From: Klebsiella oxytoca
GTDB taxonomy: Bacteria; Pseudomonadota; Gammaproteobacteria; Enterobacterales; Enterobacteriaceae
Length of the DNA: 64,000 bases
Direction of reading: 5' to 3'
Assembly (NCBI RefSeq): GCF_009707385.1
Contig: NZ_CP046115.1
Coordinates: 1,302,001-1,366,000, forward strand
Shown here: positions 24,272-34,883 of the stretch, piece after piece
Position numbering within the stretch: the stretch's first letter is position 1
Layout: each line of letters opens with the position of its first letter
Notes under the pieces: generated by a model
Databases searched by the model: none
What the model was told of the DNA's origin: nothing
What the model saw: only the letters and a program-made list of their open reading frames with translations
Translations under genes and position numbers: made by a program

Positions 24272-24967
24272 CTACTGTAGCCCTGTTTTCTGCTTCATCA
24301 CCGTCATCACCCCAACCTTATCACCCAGATACTGGTTCAGGCCGTTGGCGCGAAGATGACAGGCGGCGCACTGCCCGCAGCCGTCGCCTTTAATGCCGTT
24401 ATAGCAGGTCAGGGTTTCATGGCGCACTAGCTCTAACTGGCCCCAGTAATCGGCTAAGGCCCATGTTTCTGCTTTATTAAGCCACATCAGCGGCGTCTCA
24501 AAGCGAATATCTTTCGCCATTCCGAGGCTGACGGCCTGGTGCAGCGCTTTGACAAACTCATCGCGGCAGTCCGGGTAGCCCGAAAAGTCGGTCTCACAAA
24601 CGCCGGTGATAATAGCTTCCGCCTTCACCTGATAGGCGTAAATCGCCGTCAGGGTTAAAAACAGAATGTTGCGGCCTGGGACGAAGGTATTGGGAATGCC
24701 GCTGGCGTCTGGTTCATAATCCGGAACCGGAATGCTATCGCGAGTCAGGCTGCTGACCGCCAGTTCATTGAGCAACGTGACATCAAGGACTTTATGGGCG
24801 ACGGTCCCCAGCTTTAGCGCCAGTTCGCGAGCAACGTCAATCTCCGCACGGTGGCGTTGGCCATAATCAAAAGTGACGCAATGCACTTCATCATACTGTT
24901 GCAGAGCCTGCACCAGGCAGGTCGTCGAATCTTGTCCTCCGCTGAAGACAACTACGGCGCGTTTCAT
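24272..24967 (-). CDS. queC: 7-cyano-7-deazaguanine synthase
   Basis: The 231-residue ATP-dependent enzyme makes preQ0 from 7-carboxy-7-deazaguanine and ammonia in the queuosine pathway. The PP-loop [14 protein letters not shown] starts at residue 9, [11 protein letters not shown] is family-typical, and the C-terminal zinc site is seen as [16 protein letters not shown]. The start [14 protein letters not shown] at 24967 matches E. coli; the frame to 24982 adds five residues without support. It reads leftwards into the REP block and follows ybaE by 66 bases. Confidence 0.97.
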   Translation of the reverse strand: MKRAVVVFSGGQDSTTCLVQALQQYDEVHCVTFDYGQRHRAEIDVARELALKLGTVAHKVLDVTLLNELAVSSLTRDSIPVPDYEPDASGIPNTFVPGRNILFLTLTAIYAYQVKAEAIITGVCETDFSGYPDCRDEFVKALHQAVSLGMAKDIRFETPLMWLNKAETWALADYWGQLELVRHETLTCYNGIKGDGCGQCAACHLRANGLNQYLGDKVGVMTVMKQKTGLQ

Positions 24968-25033
24968 GGTAATTCCTGACAATCGAAGTGAAGCGCATAT
25001 GGTAGCGTCTGATGAGCATGACCACCAGCTCTG

Positions 25034-26734
25034 TCACGGCGTTGAGGCCGGTAGCCAGGCTTTGGCGAAATCAAACCAGCCGCGAGCGTTCAGGCGTAGC
25101 CCGTTAACCCCCGGCGGCGCGCTGATGCGATAATTATAATTAAACAGCGGCGTCATGATGGCATCTTCCATCAGGTCGTTAAAAACGTTGCGCAAAGCTT
25201 CGCTGCGGCTGCGTGCGTCTGGTAAGGCCTGAACAGCATCCAGCGTTGCCTGGAGATGAGCGTATTGCGCCCCGGTCAACAAATTAGGCCATAACGCATC
25301 GCAGCGTAACCACTGCTCCAGAGCATACTCTGGCGCTTCGCCAATCAGGCGGTCACCCATCATCAAATCCGCCCGCGCAAAATGTTGGCAACCATCCCAG
25401 TTTTTTGCATCGTGAAAAATAATCGTCAGCTCACAGCCTTGTTCAGCCAGTCTTAGCCGGAGTTGCTCCGCCATGGCGTGAAGCTCTACGGGCAGGTGGT
25501 AAAGCAGGGTTAGTTGTTCAGGTAACGGGATGTCGAGATTTTCTGTCCACTGTGGAATCGACCAGCCCGGTAATACCTCGTTGCTTGGCGCAATCAGATC
25601 TTCATCCAGCGGCAGAGTTTCTAACAGCGTTGTACGATGAATCAACGATACAAGCCGACGGGCCTGCGCTCTATTAAGGCGAGGGCTCTGGCGCAGCGTC
25701 AGATAACAAAAGCCGAGACTGATGCTATTGCTGACCTGACGCAGCCTGGTCAGCTCGTCAGGATCGCCAATGGTTATCTGAACCGGATGACGGCAGCTGG
25801 TGCCCAGATCCTGTTCAAACAGCTGCGGCGTGATCCAGAACTCCACGGCCTGCAGCAGCGGATGAGATAGATGATAGCGCTGATGATTTTCCAGCCTCAC
25901 CAGTTCCGGGGTAAACAGTTTCAGGCGGAATGGTCCGCTGCCGATTGCCGGATCGTCCGGGTGCGCCAGTACGCTGCAGTAGCTGGCAAGCCGAAAGGGC
26001 AGCCAGTAATCAGCGCGATGCAGAAGAATAGTCAGACATTGAGAGTGGGGGACGCTAATCTCGCTGATACTGGCGAACAGCGTACGCAGAGCGGGTAGCT
26101 CTAGCAGCATCAGTAGCCGCCGCTGTAGCTGCGAAGTTTCAATTGGATCGCCGTTATGCCAGAACAAAGTTGAACGAATATAGAAGTGCCAGCGCAGACC
26201 GTCGGGCGATACCTCCCAGTGATGGGCTAAGTCTCCCGCTGGATTGGTACTCTGCGCATCGAATCGGGTCAGGCCGGAAAATATTTCTCCGGCAAGATGC
26301 TGTTCCGCCCGTCCGGGCATAAAACCCGGATGCAGCGGTTCCAGCGGACGATAGTAAGGAATACGCAGAGTCGGGGTATTGTTTTGCCATTGGCCGCCGA
26401 GAAACGGGGAGAGCAGCGCTTTGAGCTCCACTGGCGCAAGCTGGGCCAGTTCGAGAGCGTTTTGCTGCTGCCCCTTATTCAAAGCCTGTTCCATCATTTC
26501 ATTGCGCAGGGTCTCCGGCGCTTTATAAAACTGCAGCAAGCCGCGCTTTCCGCGCCCGGAGCTGGCCTGCCAGCTGAGCCAACCGGCCTCCTGGGCCTGG
26601 CGCAGCAGAGTTCGAATATGGCGTTCGCTACAAAAGCAGCGCTCCGCCAGTTCGCCAACGGTGACCTGCTGCGGTTCACCGTTTGAGGGATGCCAGAGTC
26701 GCTGGTACTGCTGCAGACGGTTTAATAGCCTCAT
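25034..26734 (-). CDS. ybaE: SgrR-family regulator YbaE (HTH plus solute-binding-like domain)
   Basis: This 566-residue protein combines an N-terminal helix-turn-helix (about residues 23-55, VTVGELAERCFCSERHIRTLL) with a C-terminal periplasmic solute-binding-protein-like domain (SBP_bac_5 type, about residues 160-480), the architecture of SgrR. There is no signal peptide, so it is cytoplasmic and probably senses a small molecule. Length equals the E. coli YbaE. Target genes are unknown. It is divergent from cof and lies upstream of queC, with which it may be co-transcribed. Confidence 0.9.
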   Translation of the reverse strand: MRLLNRLQQYQRLWHPSNGEPQQVTVGELAERCFCSERHIRTLLRQAQEAGWLSWQASSGRGKRGLLQFYKAPETLRNEMMEQALNKGQQQNALELAQLAPVELKALLSPFLGGQWQNNTPTLRIPYYRPLEPLHPGFMPGRAEQHLAGEIFSGLTRFDAQSTNPAGDLAHHWEVSPDGLRWHFYIRSTLFWHNGDPIETSQLQRRLLMLLELPALRTLFASISEISVPHSQCLTILLHRADYWLPFRLASYCSVLAHPDDPAIGSGPFRLKLFTPELVRLENHQRYHLSHPLLQAVEFWITPQLFEQDLGTSCRHPVQITIGDPDELTRLRQVSNSISLGFCYLTLRQSPRLNRAQARRLVSLIHRTTLLETLPLDEDLIAPSNEVLPGWSIPQWTENLDIPLPEQLTLLYHLPVELHAMAEQLRLRLAEQGCELTIIFHDAKNWDGCQHFARADLMMGDRLIGEAPEYALEQWLRCDALWPNLLTGAQYAHLQATLDAVQALPDARSRSEALRNVFNDLMEDAIMTPLFNYNYRISAPPGVNGLRLNARGWFDFAKAWLPASTP

Positions 26735-26860
26735 ACTGGATTAACCCTGCGATAGATCCGGAAACCCGGAACAATAAAATTCATCTATTCACTATTACTT
26801 CCGTATATCTCAGGCAATACTGCAACACAAGCAAAATCCACCACCATTTGGGAGCAGGAC

Positions 26861-27664
26861 ATGGCAAAACTGGCTGCATTTGATATGGACGGAACGCTGC
26901 TGATGCCGGATCATCGTCTGGGAGAAAAAACGCTCTCAACGCTGAAACGCCTGCGCGACCGCGATATTACCCTGACTTTCGCTACCGGCCGTCATGCCCT
27001 GGAAATGCGCCATGTTATTGGCGAGTTTGCTCTGGATGCGTTTTTAATCACCGGCAACGGGACGCAAGGTGAAGAGCTATATCGTCGCGATCTTGCTCCT
27101 GATGTTGCTGAAGAAGTGCTGCACAGCGCGTGGGAAACGACGGCCAGTATGCATTTCTTTAACGACGGCGGCTGGTACACCGGGCGGGAAATCCCTGAAC
27201 TCCTGAAAGCACACGTCTTTAGCGGCTTTCGTTACCAGCTGCATGATCCAAAGCGAATGCCGGCGCATCAGATTACCAAAATTTGCTTCTGCGGCGATCA
27301 TGACGATCTGCGTCGGCTGCGGATCCAGCTGAATGAAGCGCTGGGCGGGCGCGCGGATCTCTGCTTTTCGGCGATGGATTGCCTGGAAGTTCTGCCCGGC
27401 GGCTGTAACAAAGGCGCGGCGCTGGCGGTACTAAGCCAGCATCTTGGTCTGACACTGCAGGATTGTATGGCGTTTGGCGACGCCATGAACGATCTGGAAA
27501 TGCTTGGCAGCGTAGGGCGCGGGGTGATTATGGGCAATGCGATGAATCAGCTGAAAACAGAACTCCCGCATCTACCGGTTATTGGCGACTGCCGCCATCA
27601 GGCCGTCTCCCATTTTTTGACTCATTGGCTGGATAATCCTGATCTTCCTTATTCCCCCGAATAA
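26861..27664 (+). CDS. cof: HMP-PP phosphatase Cof (HAD superfamily)
   Basis: The 267-residue HAD IIB phosphatase has motif I FDMDGT (Asp8 nucleophile, Asp10), motif II TFATGR, a Cof-type cap domain, and motifs [13 protein letters not shown] and [11 protein letters not shown]. In E. coli Cof hydrolyses HMP-pyrophosphate, a thiamine precursor, and acts on other phosphates such as PLP. It is five residues shorter than the E. coli protein. GGAGCAGG precedes the ATG. It is monocistronic, divergent from ybaE, with a strong terminator. Confidence 0.94.
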   Translation: MAKLAAFDMDGTLLMPDHRLGEKTLSTLKRLRDRDITLTFATGRHALEMRHVIGEFALDAFLITGNGTQGEELYRRDLAPDVAEEVLHSAWETTASMHFFNDGGWYTGREIPELLKAHVFSGFRYQLHDPKRMPAHQITKICFCGDHDDLRRLRIQLNEALGGRADLCFSAMDCLEVLPGGCNKGAALAVLSQHLGLTLQDCMAFGDAMNDLEMLGSVGRGVIMGNAMNQLKTELPHLPVIGDCRHQAVSHFLTHWLDNPDLPYSPE

Positions 27665-27682
27665 AGAGACCCTGCCAGCAAG

Positions 27683-27712
27683 CCAGATATCCTGTGATAT
27701 CTGGCTTTTTTT
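27683..27712 (+). terminator. Intrinsic terminator of cof (convergent with cdsH)
   Basis: CCAGATATC and GATATCTGG form a perfect 9-bp stem with a 4-base loop, then seven T residues. The tail overlaps the cdsH stop on the other strand. Confidence 0.88.
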
Positions 27713-28763
27713 ATTCTGCTTGCAGCATTTCGGTAATTTGCGCCTGCCATGGAGAGATATCGCCAATATTGGCCGCTACCCATAGCGGGTTGTAGTAGCT
27801 TTCCATATAACGGTCGCCGCTGTCGCACAGCAGCGTGACGATAGATCCGGTGCGTCCTTCAGCACGCATCCGTACGGCCAGCTGTAGAACTCCCCACATA
27901 TTGGTGCCGGTGGAGGCGCCGACCTTACGTCCGAGCAGCGTTTCCAGCCATAGGGCGGTGGCGACGCTGGCGGCATCCGGCACTCGCAGCATCTCATCAA
28001 CCACATCGGGGATAAAAGAAGGTTCGACGCGCGGGCGGCCAATGCCCTCAATTTTGCTCCCGACCGGGCTGCGCAGGCTGGCGTCGCGGCTCTGCCAGTA
28101 GTCCATAAACACGGAGTTTTGCGGATCAACGACCATCAGCTGCGTATCATAACCCTGGCAGCGAATGTAGCGCCCGATAGTCGCCGAAGTACCGCCGGTG
28201 CCGGCGCTCATCACGATATACGACGGCTGCGGATGCGGCTCATGGCTCATCTGACGGAAGATACTGTCGGCAATATTGTTGTTTCCCCGCCAGTCGGTAG
28301 CCCGTTCGGCAAAGGTAAACTGATCCATATAATGGCCGTTCAGCTCGCGCGCCAGCGTTTCCGAGGCGGCATAGATTTCACAGGCGCTGTCGACGAAATG
28401 GCAGCGACCGCCGTAAAACTCAATTTGTTCAATTTTACGCTTTGCCGTACAAGAGGGCATAACGGCGATAAATGGCAGACCTAGAAGACGGGCAAAGTAG
28501 GCTTCAGAGACGGCGGTTGAGCCGGAAGAGGATTCGATAATTGTCGTCCCTTCGTTGATCCAGCCGTTGCACAGGCCGTAGAGAAACAGCGAGCGGGCAA
28601 GGCGATGCTTCAGGCTACCGGTAGGATGAGTGCTTTCATCTTTCAGATAGAGCTGGATCCCGGGGAACTCCGGTAATGCCAGACGAATAAGATGCGTGTC
28701 GGCGGAACGCTGATAATCGGCATTAATTTCACTAATTGCGTGTTTTACCCAGGCGCTGTTCAT
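27711..28763 (-). CDS. cdsH: PLP-dependent L-cysteine desulfhydrase (CdsH-type, cysteine-synthase fold)
   Basis: The 350-residue fold-type II PLP enzyme resembles cysteine synthase; the PLP Lys is Lys52 in [11 protein letters not shown], the phosphate-binding loop is [12 protein letters not shown], and the substrate loop is [11 protein letters not shown]. Salmonella CdsH, which occupies the same position beside the ybaO/decR regulator, degrades L-cysteine to pyruvate, ammonia and sulfide. The arrangement here is the same: cdsH and decR are divergent, 115 bases apart, which suggests cysteine-induced control by DecR. E. coli K-12 lacks this gene at the locus. The assignment rests on position plus family, so a related cysteine/serine lyase is possible. 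Confidence 0.82.
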   Translation of the reverse strand: MNSAWVKHAISEINADYQRSADTHLIRLALPEFPGIQLYLKDESTHPTGSLKHRLARSLFLYGLCNGWINEGTTIIESSSGSTAVSEAYFARLLGLPFIAVMPSCTAKRKIEQIEFYGGRCHFVDSACEIYAASETLARELNGHYMDQFTFAERATDWRGNNNIADSIFRQMSHEPHPQPSYIVMSAGTGGTSATIGRYIRCQGYDTQLMVVDPQNSVFMDYWQSRDASLRSPVGSKIEGIGRPRVEPSFIPDVVDEMLRVPDAASVATALWLETLLGRKVGASTGTNMWGVLQLAVRMRAEGRTGSIVTLLCDSGDRYMESYYNPLWVAANIGDISPWQAQITEMLQAE

Positions 28764-28878
28764 CTCAATTTCCTGTTTATCATTTTGTGCCCAGCTTAAC
28801 GGAAATTGAAGGAAAAATTGTTGCCATTTAGCCTTTCAATTACAATAAATGGAGTAAAATTTTCTCCTGAGGTAAGTA

Positions 28879-29337
28879 ATGTTAGATAAAATTGACCGTA
28901 AGCTGCTCTCACTACTGCAAAACGATTGTACCCTCTCTTTGCAGGCGCTGGCTGATGCCGTTAATCTGACTACCACGCCCTGCTGGAAGCGTCTGAAACG
29001 ACTGGAAGACGAAGGGATCCTTCGCGGGCGAGTGGCTCTACTGGATGCGGAAAAAGTCGGTCTGGGGCTGACGGCTTTTGTGCTGATTAAAACCCAGCAC
29101 CACAGTAGCGACTGGTATTGCCGGTTCGTCAGCGAGGTCACGCAAATGGCGGAGGTGCTCGGCTTCTGGCGCATGGCGGGCGAATATGATTATCTGCTGC
29201 GGGTCCAGGTCGCGGATATGAAGAACTATGATAATTTTTATAAACGCCTCGTTAACAGCGTGCCGGGTCTCTCGGATGTGACTTCGAGTTTTGCCATGGA
29301 ACAGATAAAATACACCACAGCCTTGCCTATTGATTAA
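28879..29337 (+). CDS. decR: Lrp/AsnC-family regulator DecR (YbaO), cysteine-responsive
   Basis: This 152-residue regulator has an N-terminal HTH ([20 protein letters not shown], residues 20-39) and a C-terminal RAM ligand-binding domain ([20 protein letters not shown]). In E. coli DecR activates cysteine-detoxification genes in response to cysteine; in Salmonella the orthologue controls cdsH. The ribosome site GAGGTAAGTA lies just upstream. It is divergent from cdsH and 42 bases upstream of mdlA. Confidence 0.92.
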   Translation: MLDKIDRKLLSLLQNDCTLSLQALADAVNLTTTPCWKRLKRLEDEGILRGRVALLDAEKVGLGLTAFVLIKTQHHSSDWYCRFVSEVTQMAEVLGFWRMAGEYDYLLRVQVADMKNYDNFYKRLVNSVPGLSDVTSSFAMEQIKYTTALPID

Positions 29338-29379
29338 CGGCATCAGCCGCTACGAATTACACACTCAGGATTTAACCGC

Positions 29380-31152
29380 TTGCGATTATTTGCTCAACTT
29401 AGCTGGTATTTTCGCCGGGAGTGGCGTCGTTACCTCGGCGCTATTGCTCTGCTGATCATCATTGCCATCCTGCAACTGGTGCCACCGAAAGTGGTGGGCA
29501 TTGTGGTTGATGGCGTCACTAAGCAACATTACACCGCCGAAAAGGTGTGGATGTGGATCGGCCTGCTGGTCGTTATTGCGGTGATGGTCTACCTGCTGCG
29601 CTATGTCTGGCGCGTGCTGCTGTTCGGCGCGTCTTATCAGCTGGCCGTCGAGCTGCGTGAGGATTTCTATCGCCAGCTCAGCCGTCAGCATCCGGCGTTT
29701 TATCTGCGCCATCGTACCGGCGATCTGATCGCTCGCGCCACCAACGACGTCGACCGGGTGGTGTTTGCTGCCGGCGAGGGCGTTTTAACGCTGGTGGACT
29801 CTCTGGTAATGGGCTGCGCGGTGCTGATTGTCATGTCGACGCAAATCAGCTGGCAGTTAACCCTACTGGCGCTGCTGCCGATGCCGCTTATGGCGCTGGC
29901 GATTAAGCGTAACGGCGATGCGCTACACGAGCGTTTTCGCGTTGCTCAGGCAGCGTTCTCCAGCCTGAACGATCGGACTCAGGAGAGCCTGACCAGCATC
30001 CGCATGATCAAAGCCTTCGGCCTTGAAGATCGGCAATCGGCGCTGTTTGCCGCCGACGCCGCGGATACCGGGGCGAAAAACATGCGCGTGGCTCGCATTG
30101 ATGCTCGCTTCGACCCGACGATTTATATCGCGATCGGTACCGCTAATCTGCTGGCTATCGGTGGCGGCAGCTGGATGGTGATCCAGGGCAGTCTGACTCT
30201 TGGCCAACTTACCAGCTTTGTGATGTACCTCGGCCTGATGATTTGGCCGATGCTGGCGCTGGCGTGGATGTTTAACATCGTTGAGCGCGGTAGCGCGGCC
30301 TATGCGCGCATTCGCACCATGCTGGAGGAGGCGCCGGTGGTAAACGACGGCAGCGAGCCAACGCCGGAAGGTCGCGGTACGCTTAGCGTCGCCGTTGGCG
30401 AGTTTGTCTATCCGCAGGCGAATAAACCCTCTCTGGAAAAGGTTAACTTTACGCTTCAGCCCGGGCAGATGCTGGGCATTTGCGGGCCGACAGGTTCCGG
30501 TAAGAGCACCATTCTGGCGCTGATTCAGCGCCATTTTGACGTGACCGAGGGCGACATTCGTTTCCACAACGTGCCCCTGACCCGGCTTCAGCTGGATAGC
30601 TGGCGTGCCCGCCTTGCGGTAGTCAATCAGACGCCGTTTCTGTTCTCCGATACCGTCGCCAGCAATATTGCCCTCGGTAAGCCGGACGCTACGCAGGAGC
30701 AAATTGAGCACGTTGCCCGGCTTGCCAGCGTGCATGAGGATATTCTGCGCCTGCCGCAGGGATATAACACCGAAGTGGGCGAGCGCGGCGTTATGCTTTC
30801 CGGTGGGCAAAAGCAGCGAATTTCCATCGCTCGCGCGCTGTTGCTGGAAGCGGAGATTCTTATTCTTGATGATGCGCTTTCGGCGGTGGATGGGCGAACG
30901 GAGCACCAGATTTTGCATAACCTGCGACAGTGGGGAGAGGGGCGGACGGTGATTATTAGTGCCCATCGCCTGTCGGCGCTGACCGAGGCCAGCGAAATTC
31001 TGGTGATGCAGCATGGTCATGTGGCCCAGCGTGGTCGCCACGACTCCCTGGCGGCGCAGTCCGGCTGGTATCGCGATATGTACCGTTATCAGCAGCTGGA
31101 AGCGGCGCTGGATGATATTCCGCTGCAAGATGAGGAGGCCGCCGGTGCGTAG
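29380..31152 (+). CDS. mdlA: ABC transporter, multidrug exporter-like, subunit MdlA
   Basis: The 590-residue half-transporter has a six-helix exporter membrane domain (residues 1-320) and an ATPase domain with Walker [10 protein letters not shown], signature [14 protein letters not shown] and Walker B LILDD. The catalytic Glu after Walker B is Asp here (LDDALSAVD), as in E. coli MdlA, so this half probably carries the degenerate site of an MdlA-MdlB heterodimer. The start is TTG with AGGA upstream, giving [11 protein letters not shown]. The transported substrate is unknown. Its stop overlaps the mdlB start by 8 bases. Confidence 0.94.
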   Translation: MRLFAQLSWYFRREWRRYLGAIALLIIIAILQLVPPKVVGIVVDGVTKQHYTAEKVWMWIGLLVVIAVMVYLLRYVWRVLLFGASYQLAVELREDFYRQLSRQHPAFYLRHRTGDLIARATNDVDRVVFAAGEGVLTLVDSLVMGCAVLIVMSTQISWQLTLLALLPMPLMALAIKRNGDALHERFRVAQAAFSSLNDRTQESLTSIRMIKAFGLEDRQSALFAADAADTGAKNMRVARIDARFDPTIYIAIGTANLLAIGGGSWMVIQGSLTLGQLTSFVMYLGLMIWPMLALAWMFNIVERGSAAYARIRTMLEEAPVVNDGSEPTPEGRGTLSVAVGEFVYPQANKPSLEKVNFTLQPGQMLGICGPTGSGKSTILALIQRHFDVTEGDIRFHNVPLTRLQLDSWRARLAVVNQTPFLFSDTVASNIALGKPDATQEQIEHVARLASVHEDILRLPQGYNTEVGERGVMLSGGQKQRISIARALLLEAEILILDDALSAVDGRTEHQILHNLRQWGEGRTVIISAHRLSALTEASEILVMQHGHVAQRGRHDSLAAQSGWYRDMYRYQQLEAALDDIPLQDEEAAGA

Positions 31153-32923
31153 TTTCACTGAACTCTGGCCAACGCTTAAGCGCCTGCTGGCCTACGGCTC
31201 CCCGTGGCGTAAACCGTTGATGTTAGCAGTTGCCATTATGTGGATTGCAGCGGTGGCGGAGGTTAGCGGTCCGCTGCTGATTAGCTACTTTATCGACAAT
31301 ATGGTGGCGAAGAATTCGCTGCCGTTGAAGCTGGTTAGCGGTCTTGCCGCCGCCTACATTGGTCTGCAGCTCCTTGCCGCGGGTCTGCACTACTGCCAGG
31401 CGCTGCTGTTTAACCGCGCGGCGGTCGGCGTGGTTCAGCAGCTGCGCAGCGACGTGATGGATGCCGCCCTGCGCCAGCCGCTCAGCGAATTTGATACGCA
31501 ACCGGTCGGCCAGCTTATCTCACGGGTGACCAACGATACCGAAGTGATTCGCGATCTGTACGTGACCGTCGTGGCGACCGTACTGCGTAGCGCTGCCTTA
31601 ATTGGCGCGATGCTGGTGGCGATGTTCAGCCTTGACTGGCGAATGGCGCTAGTGGCGATCGCTATTTTCCCGGCGGTGCTGATTGTGATGATGATTTATC
31701 AGCGTTACAGCACGCCTATCGTCAGGCGGGTCCGCGCGTGGCTGGCGGATATCAACGACGGCTTCAATGAAGTAATTAACGGCATGGGCGTCATCCAGCA
31801 GTTCCGCCAGCAGGCGCGGTTCGGCGAACGGATGCGCGAGGCCAGCTATGCGCACTATCTGGCGCGGATGCAAACTCTGCGTCTTGATGGCTTCCTGCTG
31901 CGCCCGTTGCTGAGCCTGTTCTCTTCATTAATTCTCTGCGGTCTGCTGATGCTGTTTGGTTTCAGCAGCAGCGGAACGATCGAAGTCGGGGTGTTATATG
32001 CCTTTATTAGCTATCTTGGCCGCCTGAACGAGCCGCTTATCGAGCTCACCACCCAGCAGTCCATGCTGCAGCAGGCGGTGGTTGCGGGCGAGCGCGTTTT
32101 CGAACTGATGGACAAACCGCGTCAGGCGTGGGGAGACGATAACGAGCCGCTGCGCAGCGGTGCGGTTAGCATCGATCATGTCTCTTTTGCTTACCGCGAC
32201 GATAGCCTGGTATTGCAGGATATCAATCTCGACATTCCGTCCCGCAGCTTTGTGGCGCTGGTCGGCCATACCGGGAGCGGTAAAAGCACCCTGGCCAGCC
32301 TGATGATGGGCTACTATCCGTTGACTCAGGGAGAGATTCGCATCGACGGTCGCCCGCTGTCGTCCTTAAGCCACAGCGCGCTGCGCCAGGGGATTGCGAT
32401 GGTGCAACAGGATCCGGTGGTGCTGGCGGATACCTTTTATGCCAACGTCACTCTCGGTCGTGACATTAGCGAAGAGCAGGTCTGGGAGGCGCTGGAAGCG
32501 GTACAGCTGGCGGAGCTGGCGCGAGAAATGAGCAATGGGATTTATACTCAACTGGGCGAGCAGGGGAATAACCTCTCCGTTGGTCAGAAACAGCTGCTGG
32601 CGCTGGCGCGGGTGCTGGTTGATACGCCTCAGGTGCTGATTCTCGACGAGGCGACGGCTAATATCGATTCCGGTACCGAGCAGGCGATCCAGCAGGCTCT
32701 GGCCCGCGTGCGCGAGCATACGACGCTGGTGGTGATCGCGCATCGTTTATCGACCATTGTCGAGGCCGATACGATCCTGGTACTGCACCGCGGTCAGGCG
32801 GTAGAGCGTGGAAACCATCAGCAGCTGCTGGCGGCGAAAGGCCGCTACTGGCAGATGTATCAGCTGCAGCTGGCCGGCGAAGAGCTGGCCGCCAGCGCGC
32901 AGGAAGAGTCGCTTATCGCCTGA
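31145..32923 (+). CDS. mdlB: ABC transporter, multidrug exporter-like, subunit MdlB
   Basis: The 592-residue half-transporter has membrane helices followed by an ATPase domain with Walker [10 protein letters not shown], signature [14 protein letters not shown] and an intact Walker B-Glu ([12 protein letters not shown]), so it supplies the catalytic Glu that MdlA lacks. The GTG start at 31145 gives a product aligned with the E. coli start (MRSF), and overlaps the mdlA stop by 8 bases; the longer upstream frame is inside mdlA and is rejected. It is followed by NtrC-type sites and a terminator before glnK. Confidence 0.94.
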   Translation: MRSFTELWPTLKRLLAYGSPWRKPLMLAVAIMWIAAVAEVSGPLLISYFIDNMVAKNSLPLKLVSGLAAAYIGLQLLAAGLHYCQALLFNRAAVGVVQQLRSDVMDAALRQPLSEFDTQPVGQLISRVTNDTEVIRDLYVTVVATVLRSAALIGAMLVAMFSLDWRMALVAIAIFPAVLIVMMIYQRYSTPIVRRVRAWLADINDGFNEVINGMGVIQQFRQQARFGERMREASYAHYLARMQTLRLDGFLLRPLLSLFSSLILCGLLMLFGFSSSGTIEVGVLYAFISYLGRLNEPLIELTTQQSMLQQAVVAGERVFELMDKPRQAWGDDNEPLRSGAVSIDHVSFAYRDDSLVLQDINLDIPSRSFVALVGHTGSGKSTLASLMMGYYPLTQGEIRIDGRPLSSLSHSALRQGIAMVQQDPVVLADTFYANVTLGRDISEEQVWEALEAVQLAELAREMSNGIYTQLGEQGNNLSVGQKQLLALARVLVDTPQVLILDEATANIDSGTEQAIQQALARVREHTTLVVIAHRLSTIVEADTILVLHRGQAVERGNHQQLLAAKGRYWQMYQLQLAGEELAASAQEESLIA

Positions 32924-33002
32924 TGCACCATAAACAGGCAGCCTCGGGTATCCGGTTTGAGGTGGTGCAAAAATGTTACCTGACGCGCACTGAAATGGTG
33001 CA
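32924..33002 (+). promoter_or_regulatory. NtrC-type binding sites upstream of glnK
   Basis: GCACTGAAATGGTGC at 32987-33001 fits the NtrC dyad (GCAC-N5-6-GTGC type). Half-sites TGCACCA (32924-32930) and TGGTGCA (32963-32969) lie upstream. The best site is about 110-125 bases upstream of the sigma-54 promoter, a normal enhancer distance. Confidence 0.75.
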
Positions 33003-33064
33003 ATTTTAGGCGGAAGCGGCATTTTGCCACTTCGCTTACGCAGAATTCTTCTTATTCCCCCTCC

Positions 33065-33090
33065 AAAAGGGCCGCCTGGCGGTCCTTTTT
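33065..33090 (+). terminator. Intrinsic terminator after mdlB
   Basis: AAAAGGGCCGCC pairs with GGCGGTCCTTTT and runs into five T residues. It lies just before the glnK promoter and insulates it from mdlB. Confidence 0.8.
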
Positions 33091-33096
33091 CATTTC

Positions 33097-33112
33097 TGGC
33101 ACAGCCCTTGCT
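33097..33112 (+). promoter_or_regulatory. Sigma-54 promoter of glnK-amtB
   Basis: TGGCACAGCCCTTGCT has the canonical -24 GG and -12 GC elements with correct spacing. It lies 55 bases before the glnK start. Confidence 0.9.
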
Positions 33113-33166
33113 TTATTAGACAGGTGTTAGCTGCGGCCATTACCGAATTCTGACTGGAGGGGACTT

Positions 33167-33505
33167 ATGAAGCTGGTTACCGTGGTAATCAAACCATTCA
33201 AACTGGAAGATGTGCGCGAGGCATTATCTTCAATAGGCATTCAGGGCCTGACGGTCACTGAAGTTAAGGGCTTCGGCCGTCAGAAAGGCCACGCGGAGCT
33301 CTATCGCGGCGCCGAATACAGCGTCAATTTTCTGCCGAAAGTTAAGATTGACGTCGCGATTGCCGACGATCAGCTGGACGAAGTCGTCGATGTCATTAGT
33401 AAAGCGGCTTACACCGGAAAAATTGGCGATGGCAAAATCTTTGTCGCCGAGCTGCAGCGCGTCATTCGCATCCGTACCGGCGAATCTGACGAAGCGGCAC
33501 TGTAA
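33167..33505 (+). CDS. glnK: Nitrogen regulatory PII protein GlnK
   Basis: The 112-residue PII protein has the T-loop uridylylation site Tyr51 (GAEYSVNFLPK) and PII signatures EVKGFGRQKGH and the C-terminal KIFVAELQRVIRIRTGE. It binds ATP/ADP and 2-oxoglutarate and, when de-uridylylated, plugs the AmtB trimer. The gene sits behind a sigma-54 promoter and NtrC sites, so it is expressed under nitrogen limitation, and it is followed by amtB after 33 bases. The ribosome site GGAGGGG is strong. Confidence 0.97.
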   Translation: MKLVTVVIKPFKLEDVREALSSIGIQGLTVTEVKGFGRQKGHAELYRGAEYSVNFLPKVKIDVAIADDQLDEVVDVISKAAYTGKIGDGKIFVAELQRVIRIRTGESDEAAL

Positions 33506-33538
33506 CTTTCAGACCACACAGCGATGGGGAACGAAACA

Positions 33539-34825
33539 ATGAAGATAGCAACAATGAAAACGGGTCTGGGAGCGCTGGCGCTTCTTCCGGGGCTGGCGAT
33601 GGCCGCACCGGCGGTAGCCGATAAAGCCGATAACGCTTTTATGATGATTTGCACCGCGCTGGTGCTGTTTATGACGATTCCGGGTATCGCGCTGTTCTAC
33701 GGCGGGCTGATCCGCGGCAAGAACGTTCTCTCTATGCTGACTCAGGTCATCGTGACCTTTGGTCTGGTCTGCGTACTGTGGGTCGTTTATGGCTACACGC
33801 TGGCCTTCGGTACCGGCGGCAGCTTCTTCGGTAACTTTGACTGGGTGCTGCTGAAGAATATTGAACTGAAAGCGCTGATGGGCAGCTTCTATCAGTATAT
33901 CCACGTCGCCTTCCAGGGCTCATTTGCCTGTATCACCGTCGGCCTGATCGTTGGTGCGCTGGCTGAACGTATTCGCTTCTCCGCAGTACTGATTTTCGTT
34001 GTGGTATGGATGACGCTTTCTTATATCCCGATTGCGCATATGGTATGGGGCGGCGGCCTGCTGGCAAGCCACGGCGCGCTTGATTTCGCCGGTGGTACGG
34101 TGGTTCACATCAACGCCGCAGTAGCCGGACTGGTGGGGGCCTATATGATGGGCAAACGCGTCGGTTTTGGCAAAGAAGCGTTCAAACCGCATAACCTGCC
34201 GATGGTGTTCACCGGCACCGCTATCCTCTACGTTGGCTGGTTCGGATTCAACGCCGGTTCAGCAAGCGCGGCGAACGAAATTGCCGGCCTGGCGTTCGTT
34301 AATACCGTGGTGGCAACGGCGGCGGCTATTCTGGCGTGGACATTCGGCGAATGGGCGACCCGCGGCAAGCCTTCTCTGCTGGGCGCCTGTTCTGGGGCAA
34401 TTGCTGGTCTGGTCGGCATCACTCCGGCATGTGGTTACATTGGCGTCGGTGGTTCTCTGATTGTGGGTATCGCCGCGGGTCTGGCGGGTCTGTGGGGCGT
34501 AACCATTCTGAAACGCTGGCTGCGCGTTGATGACCCTTGCGATGTGTTCGGCGTACACGGCGTTTGTGGGATCGTAGGTTGTATCCTGACCGGCATTTTC
34601 GCTGCAACCTCTCTGGGCGGCGTCGGCTACGCGGAAGGTGTGACCATGGGCCATCAGGTTCTGGTACAGCTGGAAAGTATCGCCATCACTATCGTCTGGT
34701 CCGGGATCGTGGCGTTTATTGGCTATAAAGTTGCCGATATGACCGTTGGTCTGCGCGTACCGGAAGAGCAGGAACGTGAAGGCCTCGACGTGAACAGCCA
34801 CGGCGAAAACGCCTACAACGCTTGA
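33539..34825 (+). CDS. amtB: Ammonium channel AmtB
   Basis: The 428-residue ammonium channel has a cleaved N-terminal signal peptide (MKIATMKTGLGALALLPGLAMA), eleven membrane helices and the twin-histidine pore residues in GGTVVHINAA and DVFGVHGVCG. It conducts ammonium and is blocked by GlnK. The start at 33539 follows a GGGGAACG ribosome region and matches E. coli; the frame to 33524 adds five residues without support. It forms an operon with glnK under NtrC/sigma-54 control and ends at a strong terminator. Confidence 0.97.
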   Translation: MKIATMKTGLGALALLPGLAMAAPAVADKADNAFMMICTALVLFMTIPGIALFYGGLIRGKNVLSMLTQVIVTFGLVCVLWVVYGYTLAFGTGGSFFGNFDWVLLKNIELKALMGSFYQYIHVAFQGSFACITVGLIVGALAERIRFSAVLIFVVVWMTLSYIPIAHMVWGGGLLASHGALDFAGGTVVHINAAVAGLVGAYMMGKRVGFGKEAFKPHNLPMVFTGTAILYVGWFGFNAGSASAANEIAGLAFVNTVVATAAAILAWTFGEWATRGKPSLLGACSGAIAGLVGITPACGYIGVGGSLIVGIAAGLAGLWGVTILKRWLRVDDPCDVFGVHGVCGIVGCILTGIFAATSLGGVGYAEGVTMGHQVLVQLESIAITIVWSGIVAFIGYKVADMTVGLRVPEEQEREGLDVNSHGENAYNA

Positions 34826-34851
34826 TAAAATTGAGTTATTTTCTGTAGCAG

Positions 34852-34883
34852 CAGAGCCTCCCTCCGGGAGGCTCTGTTTTTTT
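34852..34883 (+). terminator. Intrinsic terminator of amtB
   Basis: CAGAGCCTCC pairs with GGAGGCTCTG, followed by seven T residues; it overlaps the tesB stop on the other strand by two bases. Confidence 0.88.

Noticed and set aside
23842..24280. Several overlapping open frames on both strands with repeated peptides
   Set aside because: They are translations of the 120-bp REP/BIME repeats and the end of fadM, without ribosome sites.
29923..31158. 411-codon open frame antisense to mdlA
   Set aside because: Shadow of mdlA, which has intact ABC motifs.
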